Assembly (NCBI GenBank): GCA_964355975.1
Contig: CAYHFW010000002.1
Location: forward strand, 139,227 to 203,226
Source: F1-60-MAGs104 sp964355975
Lineage (GTDB): Bacteria > Planctomycetota > Phycisphaerae > Phycisphaerales > SM1A02
Length of the DNA: 64,000 bases
Reading direction: 5' to 3'
This document shows, piece after piece, positions 26,819 through 35,485 of the stretch. Within the stretch, counting starts at the first letter, position 1. Each line of letters opens with the position of its first letter. The notes under the pieces are model-generated. The model did no database searches. It was not told the DNA's origin and saw only the letters and a list, made by a program, of their open reading frames with translations. A program made the position numbers and the translations under genes.

Positions 26819-27637
26819 TTGGATTTCACAACCCTTCTCATCACAATTGCCATTGGATGCATCGGCGGCATCTTCGGCGGGCTGTTTGGCGTCGGTGGCG
26901 GAATCGTGATCATTCCGCTGCTCACGCTCGCGCAGGGCAGTAATCCACAGCTCTATCAGGCGGCCAGCCTTGTCGCAGCATTTTTGGTGAGCCTCGGCAG
27001 TATTCCTGCGCACGTGCGCGCAAAGGCAATCCAGTGGACCTTCGCATGGCGCACGATTCCAATCTCGATCTGCGCCGTTGCCGTTGGGGTGTACATCTCG
27101 AACAGCATCACAAGCCCAGTCGTGCTTGAGCGAATCTTCGCCGTATTTCTGCTCTATGTCGCAGCGGCTGAAGTCTGGGCACGACTCAAACCGAGTTCGC
27201 ACGCTTCGACCACACAATCCGCCGAGCAACCAGCACGCACAGGATGGAAACCTGCGGCGATCGTTGGCTCTCTGATGGGAATCCTTGCTGGACTGCTTGG
27301 CGTTGGGGGTGGCGTCATTGCGGTGCCGCTCATGCGCTCCGTCAATCACTTCTCGCTGCGCACCACGATCGCAACAAGCGCGTTCATGGTCCTTCCCACC
27401 GTGATCGCTGGAGCGATTCTGAAGTTTTCGACGCTCTCGGAGGTGGTCGATCCGCAAGGCAATCCGATCACGATGAATGCAGCGCTCTGGCTGGCTGCCG
27501 CACTCGCACCTGGGGCATATCTCTGTGCACGAGTGGGCGCAAGTCTTGTGCACAAACTTCCAGCGAAGCACCTCGCCGTCGCATTCGCCTTGCTCTGCGT
27601 TGCGCTTTCGATTCGGATGATTGGAATCAGATTCTAG
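26819..27637 (+). CDS. TauE/SafE-family anion permease
   Basis: The 272-aa inner-membrane protein has about eight helices arranged as two similar halves, each opening with the family motif: GGIFGGLFGVGGGIVIIPLL (about 16-35) and later GILAGLLGVGGGVIAVPLM. This family transports small sulfur-containing or organic anions such as sulfite, taurine products or sulfoacetate; the substrate here is unknown. The frame is open far upstream, but the first 90 codons overlap yifB antisense and are not membrane-like. The best start is TTG at 26819 (MDFTTLLITI), just after the -10-like TATCGT. No ATG is available before the first helix. The TVP38 gene follows 29 bp later. Confidence 0.85.
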   Translation: MDFTTLLITIAIGCIGGIFGGLFGVGGGIVIIPLLTLAQGSNPQLYQAASLVAAFLVSLGSIPAHVRAKAIQWTFAWRTIPISICAVAVGVYISNSITSPVVLERIFAVFLLYVAAAEVWARLKPSSHASTTQSAEQPARTGWKPAAIVGSLMGILAGLLGVGGGVIAVPLMRSVNHFSLRTTIATSAFMVLPTVIAGAILKFSTLSEVVDPQGNPITMNAALWLAAALAPGAYLCARVGASLVHKLPAKHLAVAFALLCVALSIRMIGIRF

Positions 27638-27666
27638 AGTCGCACACTCGAAGCCAACGCGCAATC

Positions 27667-28440
27667 ATGAACGAGCAAACCCAACAACTCATCGATCGAT
27701 TCCATCACCTTGCCCCCTGGCGACGCAAAGCGGTGTTCATCTTGGGCGCGCTCTGGATCACCGTTCCACCGCTCATGGGATTCTGGCTGATCGCGAAACT
27801 GGGCCCTGTGGGCGATTGGTTGCGCGCACGCCCTGAAGATGGCGTTGCGATTTTCGTTGCGGTCTTCGCAGTGACCGCTGGCATCGGAGTGCTCCCAACC
27901 TACGCACAGGCCATTTTGGGTGGATGGGTGTTCGGCGCTACGACAGGTTCTGCCGCATCGATGTGCGGGCTCGTTTCTGCGACCGCGATCGGCTTCTTTC
28001 TTGCCCGATTCATCAGCGGCGGCACCGTGATTGCGCTCGTCGACAGCAATCCGCGCGGCGCTGTGGTACGCAAAGCGCTCGTTGATGCGAGTCAGAGCAA
28101 GACATTCTTCTTGATCACCCTCTTGCGACTACCACCCAATTCGCCCTTCGCTTTCGCAAACCTTGCGATGGGTGCCGGAGGCGTGCGGCCCCTGCCGTTA
28201 CTCGCAGGCACAGCACTTGGGATGCTCCCACGCACAATCGTCACATGCACCGCCGCCGCGACGGCCGCGTCAACCGGTGCGCACGACATTCAGCAGCTCG
28301 TCGTTGAGAAGGGTTGGATCGGCCTCGCAATTGGCTTGGTCACGCTGTTCGTCGTGATGATGATCATCGCTGCAATCGCACGCAAAGAACTGAGGCGCGC
28401 GGGCCTCATGCCCGACGCGAAGAAATCAGTTCGCCCCTGA
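27667..28440 (+). CDS. TVP38/TMEM64 (DedA-superfamily) membrane protein
   Basis: The 257-aa protein has five or six membrane helices. The SNARE-associated/VTT core includes AIFVAVFAVTAGIGVLPTYA, the conserved glycine-rich GGWVFGATTGSAASMCG and the re-entrant LLRLPPNSPFAFANLAMG. In the wider DedA/VTT superfamily these proteins are linked to lipid scrambling or flipping and membrane homeostasis. The start ATG at 27667 gives a short cytoplasmic N-terminus before helix 1 (about 20-42). It follows the TauE/SafE gene by 29 bp on the same strand, so both may share a transcript. It ends 2 bp from the convergent lipoprotein gene. Confidence 0.85.
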   Translation: MNEQTQQLIDRFHHLAPWRRKAVFILGALWITVPPLMGFWLIAKLGPVGDWLRARPEDGVAIFVAVFAVTAGIGVLPTYAQAILGGWVFGATTGSAASMCGLVSATAIGFFLARFISGGTVIALVDSNPRGAVVRKALVDASQSKTFFLITLLRLPPNSPFAFANLAMGAGGVRPLPLLAGTALGMLPRTIVTCTAAATAASTGAHDIQQLVVEKGWIGLAIGLVTLFVVMMIIAAIARKELRRAGLMPDAKKSVRP

Positions 28441-28442
28441 CT

Positions 28443-28964
28443 TCACGGCGTCTTCGTTGGCTCGCGTGCGCTAGGAGCCTCGAGCGCAGTTCCTTTTGCA
28501 GAAGCTGTCGCATCAGCCGCAGCAGGCTCGACGCGCGTCGACTGCGCCAAGCGCGAATCGATCTCTTCGAAGAAGTGGTCGGTCTGCTTCCAGAATCCTG
28601 GCGAACGCAGCGTGCTGCGTGTGTCGATCACAACCTTTGGCAATCGATCATGCGTCTCGACGTGAATAGAAAGCGTCCAAGTTTCGCTTTGTCTCTGCAG
28701 CGCCGCGCCAGGAGGCGCGTGATCGCGCTTCAACTCTCGGTAGACCTCGATGCGCCCACCTGCCTCATCGACGAAGACTCCATTTTCGGTGACCATCCAG
28801 TCGGTGTAGTGCGGATGCTGCGCGGCGGCGACAGCAGCCTTCCAGAGCGCGTCGGGAGCGACTCCTGGATAGTCGCGCGATGTCGTCGTGCATCCCACGA
28901 GAGCGACGACGCACCCCAGAGAGAGCACCAGTGCACGCACACGATCACTCAAGATAATTCGCAT
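28443..28964 (-). CDS. Predicted lipoprotein of unknown function
   Basis: The 173-aa protein has a lipoprotein signal peptide: a basic n-region (RIILSDRVRA), hydrophobic core LVLSLGCVVAL and lipobox LVGC, with the lipidated Cys at about residue 26. The mature part is a single small alpha/beta domain (about 35-145, with ALWKAAVAAAQ, RIEVYRELKRDH and TWTLSIHVETHDRLPKVVID) followed by an Ala/Pro/Thr-rich tail. I do not recognise the domain. The ATG at 28964 is preferred to the one at 29000 because it places the lipobox at a normal distance. It overlaps the end of yebC by 20 bp and is the last gene of the nusA operon direction. Confidence 0.65.
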   Translation of the reverse strand: MRIILSDRVRALVLSLGCVVALVGCTTTSRDYPGVAPDALWKAAVAAAQHPHYTDWMVTENGVFVDEAGGRIEVYRELKRDHAPPGAALQRQSETWTLSIHVETHDRLPKVVIDTRSTLRSPGFWKQTDHFFEEIDSRLAQSTRVEPAAADATASAKGTALEAPSAREPTKTP

Positions 28965-29670
28965 TCGTAAAGACCTTCTGCACGTCATCGTGCTCTTCAA
29001 GCGCGTCGGTCAACTTCGTGATTTGCTCGCCGTGGTCTCCGTCCACATCAACCGTGGTCGACGGAACCCACGCGACCTGTGCATCGGATGGATGCGCACC
29101 CGCACTCTCGAGCGCATCGCGCACTGTTGCGAGCGCTGCTGGCGTCGTCGTGATTTGCCAGACGCCATCTTCTGCGACGACATCCTCTGCCCCTGCAGTG
29201 ATTGCGATGTCAACCGCGCGCTCCTCGTCGAGCTTCTCGCCATCCACAACGATGACTCCAAGCAACTGAAAACCGAACGCGACCGACCCTGGAACTCCAA
29301 GATTGCCGCCATTCTTGTCAAAGATCACGCGGATATCGCCCGCGGTGCGATTCAGATTCGATGTGAGGCATTCGACGATCACCGCGACACCGCCAGCGCC
29401 ATATCCCTCATACCGAATTGTGTGGAATGTCTCACCGTCGAGTCCGCCCGCCCCCTTCTTGACCGCTTTCTCAATCGTGTCGCGTGGCATGTTCGCAGCC
29501 TTGGCATCATCGATGGCGAGGCGAAGTGCAGAGTTGAATCGCACATCTCCGCCGCCAGCACGCGCAGCGACGCTGATCGCTCGCCCACACTTCGACCACA
29601 CCTTGCCGCGCTTGGCATCCACAACGGCCTTGCGGCGCTTGATGTTCTTCCATGCACTATGACCAGCCAT
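28945..29670 (-). CDS. yebC: YebC/PmpR/TACO1 family protein
   Basis: The 241-aa protein has the family start MAGHSAWKNIKRRKAVVDAKRGK, then the LRLAIDDAKAANMPRDTIEKAVKKG helix pair and the YEGYGAGGVAVIVE strand, all standard for YebC. The family has been described both as a transcription regulator and, more recently, as a ribosome-associated factor that helps translation of polyproline stretches; the latter fits its place beside nusA, infB and rbfA. Length is normal. TGGAG lies about 8 nt before the ATG, so this internal operon gene uses a Shine-Dalgarno. Some in this branch act on mitochondria-like cox transcripts, which is not relevant here. Confidence 0.92.
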   Translation of the reverse strand: MAGHSAWKNIKRRKAVVDAKRGKVWSKCGRAISVAARAGGGDVRFNSALRLAIDDAKAANMPRDTIEKAVKKGAGGLDGETFHTIRYEGYGAGGVAVIVECLTSNLNRTAGDIRVIFDKNGGNLGVPGSVAFGFQLLGVIVVDGEKLDEERAVDIAITAGAEDVVAEDGVWQITTTPAALATVRDALESAGAHPSDAQVAWVPSTTVDVDGDHGEQITKLTDALEEHDDVQKVFTNANYLE

Positions 29671-29703
29671 ATGGGAACTCCAACAACCAGATCGCGCGAT
29701 TGA

Positions 29704-30447
29704 TTAGTGCGACTTCGCCTTGCTCTTGCCGGCCTTCGCCTTTTTCTTCGCAGATGCAGCCGCTGACGCTGCTGCCGCGCCCGTTGGCTTCTTCACAGAC
29801 TCGCGCGCAGTACGGGCCGTCTCGGCCTTGCCAGAATTGTGAAAGGCATCGGCCGCGGCGACGAGAGCAAAGTGCATCAGATTGGCACGATCACTGCTGA
29901 ACTTCTTGAAGAAGATCTCAGTGAGCTCGCTTGGCTTGATTGGCTCAGCGAGCACTTCGTAGTGCACGAGCATGTCGACCGTCGTCCAATCGATTGGGAT
30001 CAACGGCACTTCAAATCCAAGCAGCATGACGCGCGAGACAACGTAGGTGCGCATTCCCTCGAGATTCTCGAGATATGTGCGCACGTCGCGCTTTGGTTTT
30101 CCGACGAGTTGATCGAGACCGACGCGATGGTGGCGACGAAAGAGATCAAAGAGCGTCATGCGCAGGCGGCGCATGCGTTCGAAGCCATCGGGATACTTCA
30201 CGCCAATGGTGGTGACCATCTCATCGACGAGGTTCACGCGAAACTCGTTGAAGTCGACATTGCGGCTTCGAATGCGTTGGATCGCACCGTCGGCCATCTC
30301 AGTCGTCGCGTTGTACAAGAGTGCTGAGTGAATCATCAGCCCAAGAAGGTCAGTGGCGTTGGGCTCTTCGGTACGCGCCTTGGCGCCATACTTCTTGACG
30401 AGCGAGTTGAGTCGGTTGATATTGAACGCTGGTTTCTTTTCGGTCAC
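29704..30447 (-). CDS. HhH-GPD (endonuclease III)-like protein lacking catalytic residues, with a Lys/Ala tail
   Basis: The 247-aa protein has no signal peptide. Residues about 35-175 follow the helical plan of endonuclease III: LLGLMIHSALLYN matches the first paired helices, ENLEGMRTYVVSRVMLLGFE sits where the helix-hairpin-helix LPGVGRKTA segment lies, and LIPIDWTTVDMLVHYEVL resembles the VDTHVxRVxxRLG segment. The HhH lysine is absent, the usual aspartate-before-THV arrangement is altered, and there are no cysteines for a 4Fe-4S cluster, so glycosylase activity is unlikely. The C-terminus (about 215-247) is Lys/Ala/Ser-rich (AKKKAKAGKSKAKSH), like nucleic-acid-binding tails of histone H1 type. 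It overlaps rbfA by 4 bp. The fold is an inference by eye. Confidence 0.55.
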   Translation of the reverse strand: MTEKKPAFNINRLNSLVKKYGAKARTEEPNATDLLGLMIHSALLYNATTEMADGAIQRIRSRNVDFNEFRVNLVDEMVTTIGVKYPDGFERMRRLRMTLFDLFRRHHRVGLDQLVGKPKRDVRTYLENLEGMRTYVVSRVMLLGFEVPLIPIDWTTVDMLVHYEVLAEPIKPSELTEIFFKKFSSDRANLMHFALVAAADAFHNSGKAETARTARESVKKPTGAAAASAAASAKKKAKAGKSKAKSH

Positions 30448-30944
30448 GAGGGGTCCTCGATGATTGGGGTGCTAGGAAACGAAGGTGTGATTTCGGTGGG
30501 TGTGATCAATTCAAACTTGAGTTCAGGAACGCGCCGAAGACTGGTTGACTCGCGCAGAGAAGCGCGCAGGAATCCAACGGCATTTCGAAGCGCAGCGACT
30601 GAGAGTGGGCCGCGATCCGCTGGAAGCACTGAGACTTTGATGCGTGCACTGAGAAGGTCTGGGCTCATGAGCACTTCCTGAATCGAGACCATGCCTTGCA
30701 TTCGCGGATCGGAGAGCCCGCGCACGATGCGCTCCTGCAACGCACGTTGCAAGACGCTGGCAACCTGCGCAGGGCGCGAACTTGGAATGGCATCGCGCAT
30801 CGAACCATCTGCCGAGAATGAGACTCCTGGCGGAAGTCGCGGCCCCTTGAAGCGCGGCTCGGACTTTTGGTCGGATCGATTTCCAGTGCGATCATCAGAG
30901 CGGTGCTCAGACCGCTTCTCAGACCGACGCTCACGCATTTCCAC
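30444..30944 (-). CDS. rbfA: Ribosome-binding factor A
   Basis: RbfA helps mature the 3' end and central pseudoknot region of 16S rRNA on the 30S subunit. In this 166-aa protein residues about 58-150 form the single KH-like domain: QVASVLQRALQERIVRGLSDPRMQG, then VSIQEVLMSPDLLSARIKVSVL and LRASLRESTSLRRVPELKFEL. About 50 residues of Arg/Ser/Asp-rich sequence precede it (MRERRSEKRSEHRSD), which is not in the usual 120-aa protein and probably contacts RNA. The gene begins inside the infB coding end (14-bp overlap) and overlaps the next gene by ATGA. An ATG two codons later is an alternative start. Confidence 0.9.
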   Translation of the reverse strand: MEMRERRSEKRSEHRSDDRTGNRSDQKSEPRFKGPRLPPGVSFSADGSMRDAIPSSRPAQVASVLQRALQERIVRGLSDPRMQGMVSIQEVLMSPDLLSARIKVSVLPADRGPLSVAALRNAVGFLRASLRESTSLRRVPELKFELITPTEITPSFPSTPIIEDPS

Positions 30945-33732
30945 CGCCTAGTGGACGAACCGTAATGGTTCGGTAGCACTCGAGCACGTCGCCCTCGCGA
31001 ATGTCGTCGTAGCCGTTGATCTTCATACCGCATTCGTTTCCAGATCGCACCTCGCGCGCATCCTCTTTGAACCGCTTGAGTTGCTCGAGGCGTCGATCCT
31101 TCTCGATGACGATGCCATCGCGCGTCACGCGGATTTGCGCGTTGCGCTCGACCACTCCATCGGTGACATAGCAGCCTGCAATCGCGCCGACCTTGGTGAT
31201 CTTGTAGACCGCACGCACATCGGCATGGCCGAGTACCTGCAATCGCACTTCGGGTTCGAGCAATCCCCGAACGGCTTTTTCCATGTCATCGGTGAGTTGG
31301 TAGATCACTTCGTAGAGACGAATGTCGACCTTTCGCGCTTCGGCGAGCTGACGCGCCTTTGCACTGCTCGTGACGTTGAATCCGACGACCACTGCGCCCG
31401 TTGTTGCAGCGAGTTCGATATCGCTCTCGTTGATTCCACCGACGGCAGCGTGCTTAATCGAGATTGAGACATCTTCTGCCTTGATGCGACCAAGGACCAT
31501 CTTGAGCGTCTCAACAGACCCCTGCACATCGCCCTTGACCACGAGTGGCAGTTCTTTCTTCTTCGAATTCGCCATCGCTTCGAAGATGTTGTCGAGTGTC
31601 ACCTTTGGCGCAGAAAGTTCGCGGTCGCGTTCGAAAGCGCGGCGATCCTTCGCTGCCTGCTCAGCCGCTGCGAGCGACCCAACGACATAGAACTTGTCGC
31701 CCGCATCGGGCAAGAGATCCATTCCCGAAATCGCGACGGGTGCGGTCGGCTCTGCGGATGCCAAGCGAGCGCCACGATCGTTCACGATGTCGCGAACTCG
31801 TCCGAATGCTCTGCCAACCACAACAAAGTCGCCGCGCTTGAGCACCCCTTCTTGCACGATCAACTGCGCCACGGCGCCACGACCTTCTTCCATTCGCGCT
31901 TCGAGCACTGTTCCCTGTGCGTGACCGCCCCAGTCGGCCTTGAGCTCGAGAACATCCGCTTGCAACGCGATGAGTTCGAGCAATTCAGGAAGACCTGTGC
32001 CCTTGAGACCGCTGACGAGCGCAACTTCAACTGATCCGCCCCACGGCACAGGATTGAGGTCGTACTTCGCAAGTTCGCCGTAAATGCGCTGCAAGTTCTT
32101 CTCGTCGAATTCTGGACGATCGATCTTGTTGAGGGCAACGATCACAGCGACCTTCGCCGCCTTGATGTGATTGATGCTCTCGATCGTTTGCGGCATGACT
32201 CCATCGACTGCGTCAATGACGAGCACCACCACGTCGGTCACCTTTGCGCCACGGGCGCGCATCGATGTGAACGCTTCATGTCCAGGCGTGTCGATAAACG
32301 TAATCGTGCGCGGCTGATCCGCGACCTTGACTTCAACCTGAAACGCACGCGTCGACTGGGTGATTCCACCCGCTTCGCCCGCCGCGATATTGGTGCTTCG
32401 AATTCTGTCGAGCAACGTGGTCTTGCCGTGATCTACGTGGCCGAGAATCGTGACGACTGCAGAGCGCGCACGCTCGTCCGATCGTTCACGCGCCGCGAAT
32501 CCTTGCTCGATTTCATCTGCAGCAGTCTTGGATGCTTTGACTTCGACATCGATGCCGAACTCCATCATGACTTCGGCAGACTGCGTTCCGTCGAGTGCGC
32601 TGTTGATCGTGATTGGATTTCCTGCAAGCAGGAACTTCTTCATGATCTCAGTGACCTTGATGCCGGTGAGCGCCGAGAGTTCTTTCACCGAGACGGGATC
32701 AGGAACTTTGACAGGACCTTGCGGCTTGGCGACAACGACGCGGGGCGCATGCGTTCCGGGGCGCGCGAGCCCGGGCTTGTGCTTGCGGAAGAATCCATCT
32801 GCACCAGCAAGTCTGTTCGTGCGCTCTTCGAGATCTTTCGACGATCGCGACCCTGCCGCACCGCCCGAATCTCCCTTGCGACCCGATCGACCTGGATCTC
32901 TCGAAGTCGGTCGCTTTCCTGGAGTAAATCCGCCTCCACCAGGACGTGCAACACCTGCGCCACCTGCGGCACCTGGACCACCCATCGGCGCGCCGAAGCG
33001 CGGGCGCGGAGCTGGAAGCACATCGGCCTTGTCGATTCGAATGACCTTGGGACCAGAGAGGCTCGTCTTGGTCGGCTGCTGCAGCATCTCGCTCGTTGGC
33101 TTCGCTCGCACAGGTCGTGTCGGAACATTCATCGCAGCAGGCTTGATTGGAATGACTGGCTTCGCCGGCACGACAGGCTTCGGCGGTGCGACTGGCGCGG
33201 GGGTTGGCGTTGCAACGACGGCTGGCGCAGGGACTGCAGCAGGCGCCGAGGTCACAGGGGCGACGACCACGCGTGGCGGAAGAATCGTGACGGCTGGCTT
33301 CTGAACTGGCGCAGCGACAATCGCGACTGGTGCGGGGGCGACTGGTGCGGGGGCGACTGCGGCGGGTTCAGCAATGACAGGCTTGGCTGGCGCAGCGGCC
33401 ACGGCTTCAACGATTGGCGCAAGCGTGACCGCAGCGGCTGGTTCCTCTTCAACTTCACTCGCCTTCCCCTTGCGCTTTGGGGCAGCCTTGACCGCGCGCT
33501 TCTTCGCTTCGGCAAGGTCAACAGTCTGCGCGGTTTCACTCGCAGCCGACGAACCTGATCCACCGAACCACTCCTTGATCGTCTCAGCCAATCCCAGCGG
33601 GATCGACGCTTGAGGTGAGGTCACATCCTCAATGCCTTCACTGATGCACTTCTCGATGATGTCCTTTGTGGTGACACCGAGGTCCTTTGCCACTTGGGTG
33701 ATTCGAACTTTCTTCAGGGACTTCACTGCCAC
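30931..33732 (-). CDS. infB: Translation initiation factor IF-2
   Basis: The 933-aa GTPase places initiator tRNA on the ribosome. The N-terminal helical IF2_N domain (1-60, VTTKDIIEKCISEGIEDV) is followed by a long Ala/Pro/Val-rich linker (about 70-300) with repeats of PAPVAPAP type and a Gly/Arg-rich patch. A second IF2_N motif (about 345-400, SVKELSALTGIKVTEIMKKFL) precedes the G domain: GHVDHGKTTLLD, DTPGHEAF and NKIDRPEFDEK. Domains II, III and IV follow to the end. The start is GTG at 33732, with GGAG 7 nt upstream. It follows nusA with a 100-bp gap and no ylxR between, and overlaps rbfA. Confidence 0.97.
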   Translation of the reverse strand: MAVKSLKKVRITQVAKDLGVTTKDIIEKCISEGIEDVTSPQASIPLGLAETIKEWFGGSGSSAASETAQTVDLAEAKKRAVKAAPKRKGKASEVEEEPAAAVTLAPIVEAVAAAPAKPVIAEPAAVAPAPVAPAPVAIVAAPVQKPAVTILPPRVVVAPVTSAPAAVPAPAVVATPTPAPVAPPKPVVPAKPVIPIKPAAMNVPTRPVRAKPTSEMLQQPTKTSLSGPKVIRIDKADVLPAPRPRFGAPMGGPGAAGGAGVARPGGGGFTPGKRPTSRDPGRSGRKGDSGGAAGSRSSKDLEERTNRLAGADGFFRKHKPGLARPGTHAPRVVVAKPQGPVKVPDPVSVKELSALTGIKVTEIMKKFLLAGNPITINSALDGTQSAEVMMEFGIDVEVKASKTAADEIEQGFAARERSDERARSAVVTILGHVDHGKTTLLDRIRSTNIAAGEAGGITQSTRAFQVEVKVADQPRTITFIDTPGHEAFTSMRARGAKVTDVVVLVIDAVDGVMPQTIESINHIKAAKVAVIVALNKIDRPEFDEKNLQRIYGELAKYDLNPVPWGGSVEVALVSGLKGTGLPELLELIALQADVLELKADWGGHAQGTVLEARMEEGRGAVAQLIVQEGVLKRGDFVVVGRAFGRVRDIVNDRGARLASAEPTAPVAISGMDLLPDAGDKFYVVGSLAAAEQAAKDRRAFERDRELSAPKVTLDNIFEAMANSKKKELPLVVKGDVQGSVETLKMVLGRIKAEDVSISIKHAAVGGINESDIELAATTGAVVVGFNVTSSAKARQLAEARKVDIRLYEVIYQLTDDMEKAVRGLLEPEVRLQVLGHADVRAVYKITKVGAIAGCYVTDGVVERNAQIRVTRDGIVIEKDRRLEQLKRFKEDAREVRSGNECGMKINGYDDIREGDVLECYRTITVRPLGGGNA

Positions 33733-33832
33733 GAGTTACTCCAATCAGTAGAACACGAAACACCAGACAAGAAACGATCCTCGAATCACGAACCACACCG
33801 ACGCAATCGACCGCCAAATCAACGCAACGGTG

Positions 33833-35170
33833 TCAACCTGCGCCTGATCCACCAATGCCAAGAATGCTGTCTGCAGCGGCTTCGCTGCCCGCATCAACAA
33901 CTGGCGCAGGATGCCCTTCCGCTCGGCGATTGCCCAGCAGCGAATCGACCACGGCACCCTCTTCAGCCTTCAGCAACTCGGCTGCTGCGCGTTCGTTCTG
34001 CATCTCTTCTGCAACGACCTTGGCGCGATCTGAGCACGCGTCGACGACGCGCGTCGCCAACTCTTCGCTCATTCCGCACTCAGCAACGAGTGAAGGCTCG
34101 CCGATTTCTTCGACGTCGAAGACGCTGATCATGCCGAGCGCGCCCATGCGATCGAGCATCTCATCGGTCGCACCTTCGACCGCCTTCACGGCCGCCTGCA
34201 GCGTTTGCAATCCCTTCTCGAATTCTGGCGGCGTGAGGATGTCGACATCCCATCCGGTGAGTCGTGCTGCGAGGCGAACGTTCTGACCTCGGCGACCGAT
34301 TGCGAGTGACAACTGATCGTCACGAACAATGATCGTCGCGCGACCGAGCTCGAAGCAGAGGCTGACCTCTTCGACTTCTGCAGGCTTGAGCGCGTTGGCG
34401 ATCAGCACCTGGCTCGATTCGTTCCAACGCACGATGTCGATCTTCTCGCCGCCGAGTTCATCGACGATGTTGCGAATACGCGATCCGCGCACTCCAACGC
34501 ATGCGCCCACTGCGTCGACCTTCGAGTCGACCGACGAGACCGCGAGTTTCGTGCGAAATCCTGGCTCGCGTGACATCGCTTTGATCTCGATGGTGCGCTC
34601 GGCAACTTCAGGAACCTCAGACTCAAAGAGTCGACGAATGAAGTCAGGATGAGCACGGCTCATGACGATCTTGACTTGGCTTCCAGCGTCGCGCACATCG
34701 AGCAAGATGCAGCGCACACGGTCGCCCGCCTGAAACTGCTCTCCAGGAATCTGCTCACTCTTGGGCATAAATCCTTCGGCGCGCTCGAGCTGCACGATGA
34801 GCGCATTGCCTTCATAACGCTGCGCAACACCCGTGACCAATTCGCCTTGCCGCTTCGAAAACTCGTCGAGCAGCGAAACGCGCTCATTCTCGCGGAAGCG
34901 CTGAATCATCACTTGCTTTGCGGTCTGCGCAGGAATACGGCCAAGGCGCTCGAGCGGGATCACCTCGCGCGTTGCGTCTTCGTTGTTGCGCCAGAGAAGA
35001 ATGCCACCGCCGAGTCGATCGATCTCGCAGCCAAATTCGTCTGGATCCTCAGAATTGAAATGCTTTCGGGCAGCACTCACCATCGCGAGCTCAAGGTCTT
35101 GAACCAAGAGTTCACGGTCGATGTTGCGCTCTCGTGCGACAGAGTCAAGGAGGCGAAGAATGTCATTCAT
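33833..35170 (-). CDS. nusA: Transcription termination/antitermination factor NusA
   Basis: The 445-aa RNA polymerase-binding protein modulates pausing, intrinsic termination and antitermination. It has the NusA N-terminal domain (1-125), the S1 domain (about 132-205, LVTGVAQRYEGNALIVQL), KH1 (about 230-285, ACVGVRGSRIRNIVDELGGEKIDIV) and KH2 (about 300-350, LAIGRRGQNVRLAARLTGWDVDI). One helix-hairpin-helix-like repeat (about 355-415) follows, with a Gly/Ser-rich tail. AAGGA lies 8-9 nt before the ATG, so this start uses a ribosome-binding site. It heads the infB-rbfA operon but rimP is missing upstream. Its leader contains an intrinsic terminator about 30 nt before the start codon, implying attenuation, possibly by NusA itself. 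Confidence 0.96.
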   Translation of the reverse strand: MNDILRLLDSVARERNIDRELLVQDLELAMVSAARKHFNSEDPDEFGCEIDRLGGGILLWRNNEDATREVIPLERLGRIPAQTAKQVMIQRFRENERVSLLDEFSKRQGELVTGVAQRYEGNALIVQLERAEGFMPKSEQIPGEQFQAGDRVRCILLDVRDAGSQVKIVMSRAHPDFIRRLFESEVPEVAERTIEIKAMSREPGFRTKLAVSSVDSKVDAVGACVGVRGSRIRNIVDELGGEKIDIVRWNESSQVLIANALKPAEVEEVSLCFELGRATIIVRDDQLSLAIGRRGQNVRLAARLTGWDVDILTPPEFEKGLQTLQAAVKAVEGATDEMLDRMGALGMISVFDVEEIGEPSLVAECGMSEELATRVVDACSDRAKVVAEEMQNERAAAELLKAEEGAVVDSLLGNRRAEGHPAPVVDAGSEAAADSILGIGGSGAG

Positions 35171-35199
35171 GGGGAGGATCCTTTCAAATTGTCACCGCG

Positions 35200-35238
35200 A
35201 AAAAAAAGGGTCACGGCTGCGCGGTGCAACCATGACCC
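35200..35238 (-). terminator. Intrinsic terminator inside the nusA leader
   Basis: On the minus strand the arm GGGTCATGGTTGC (35238-35226), loop ACCGC, and arm GCAGCCGTGACCC (35220-35208) form a 13-bp stem with two G-U pairs, followed by eight T (35207-35200). It ends 29 nt upstream of the nusA start codon. Confidence 0.85.
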
Positions 35239-35455
35239 GTCCGACTGCGCTCGTCGCGTCGATCAACCCACGGGGGTCTCCGACGAAACGATCGCCTTTG
35301 CCGAAACGAACAGCGGATGGACGCAAAGACGCGTCATACGCAGTTTCGGAATGCCGATGTGAAACGAACCATGACTTGGTTGACCAAACTGACTGAGTCG
35401 AAAGACATTGACGTGGTCGCTCTCATGAGTGCGGCTGACAAAGGACGGACGGGCA

Positions 35456-35478
35456 CCTGTGGGGTCCAACCCCGCAGG
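35456..35478 (-). other. Hairpin at the 5' end of the nusA transcript
   Basis: CCTGCGGGGT and ACCCCACAGG form a 10-bp stem (one G-U) around a TGG loop, beginning at the predicted transcription start. It could protect the 5' end or bind a regulator. Confidence 0.6.
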
Positions 35479-35485
35479 AGAGGCG

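Larger units (their letters stand above)
35171..35485 (-). promoter_or_regulatory. Structured 5' leader of nusA, candidate attenuator
   Basis: The predicted transcript starts near 35479 and runs about 310 nt before the nusA ATG. It opens with a perfect hairpin (35478-35456) and contains CCCGTCCG (35453-35446), which can pair with CGGACGGG (35243-35236). The latter overlaps by 3 nt the upstream arm of the intrinsic terminator at 35238-35200, so the two structures compete. A 30-codon open frame (35426-35334) and a 13-codon frame spanning the terminator are present but lack Shine-Dalgarno sequences. No known riboswitch or tRNA was recognised. The alternative is a separate RNA of about 280 nt ending at the terminator. 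Confidence 0.55.

Noticed and set aside
32167..33558. 463-codon open frame antisense to infB
   Set aside because: Arg/Trp/Asp-rich low-complexity translation with no domain; it mirrors the repetitive Ala/Pro linker of IF-2, which is certain.
35171..35479. tRNA, tmRNA or 6S RNA in the nusA leader
   Set aside because: No T-arm consensus, CCA end or tag-peptide frame recognised; the structure ends in a terminator close to the nusA start, favouring an attenuator.
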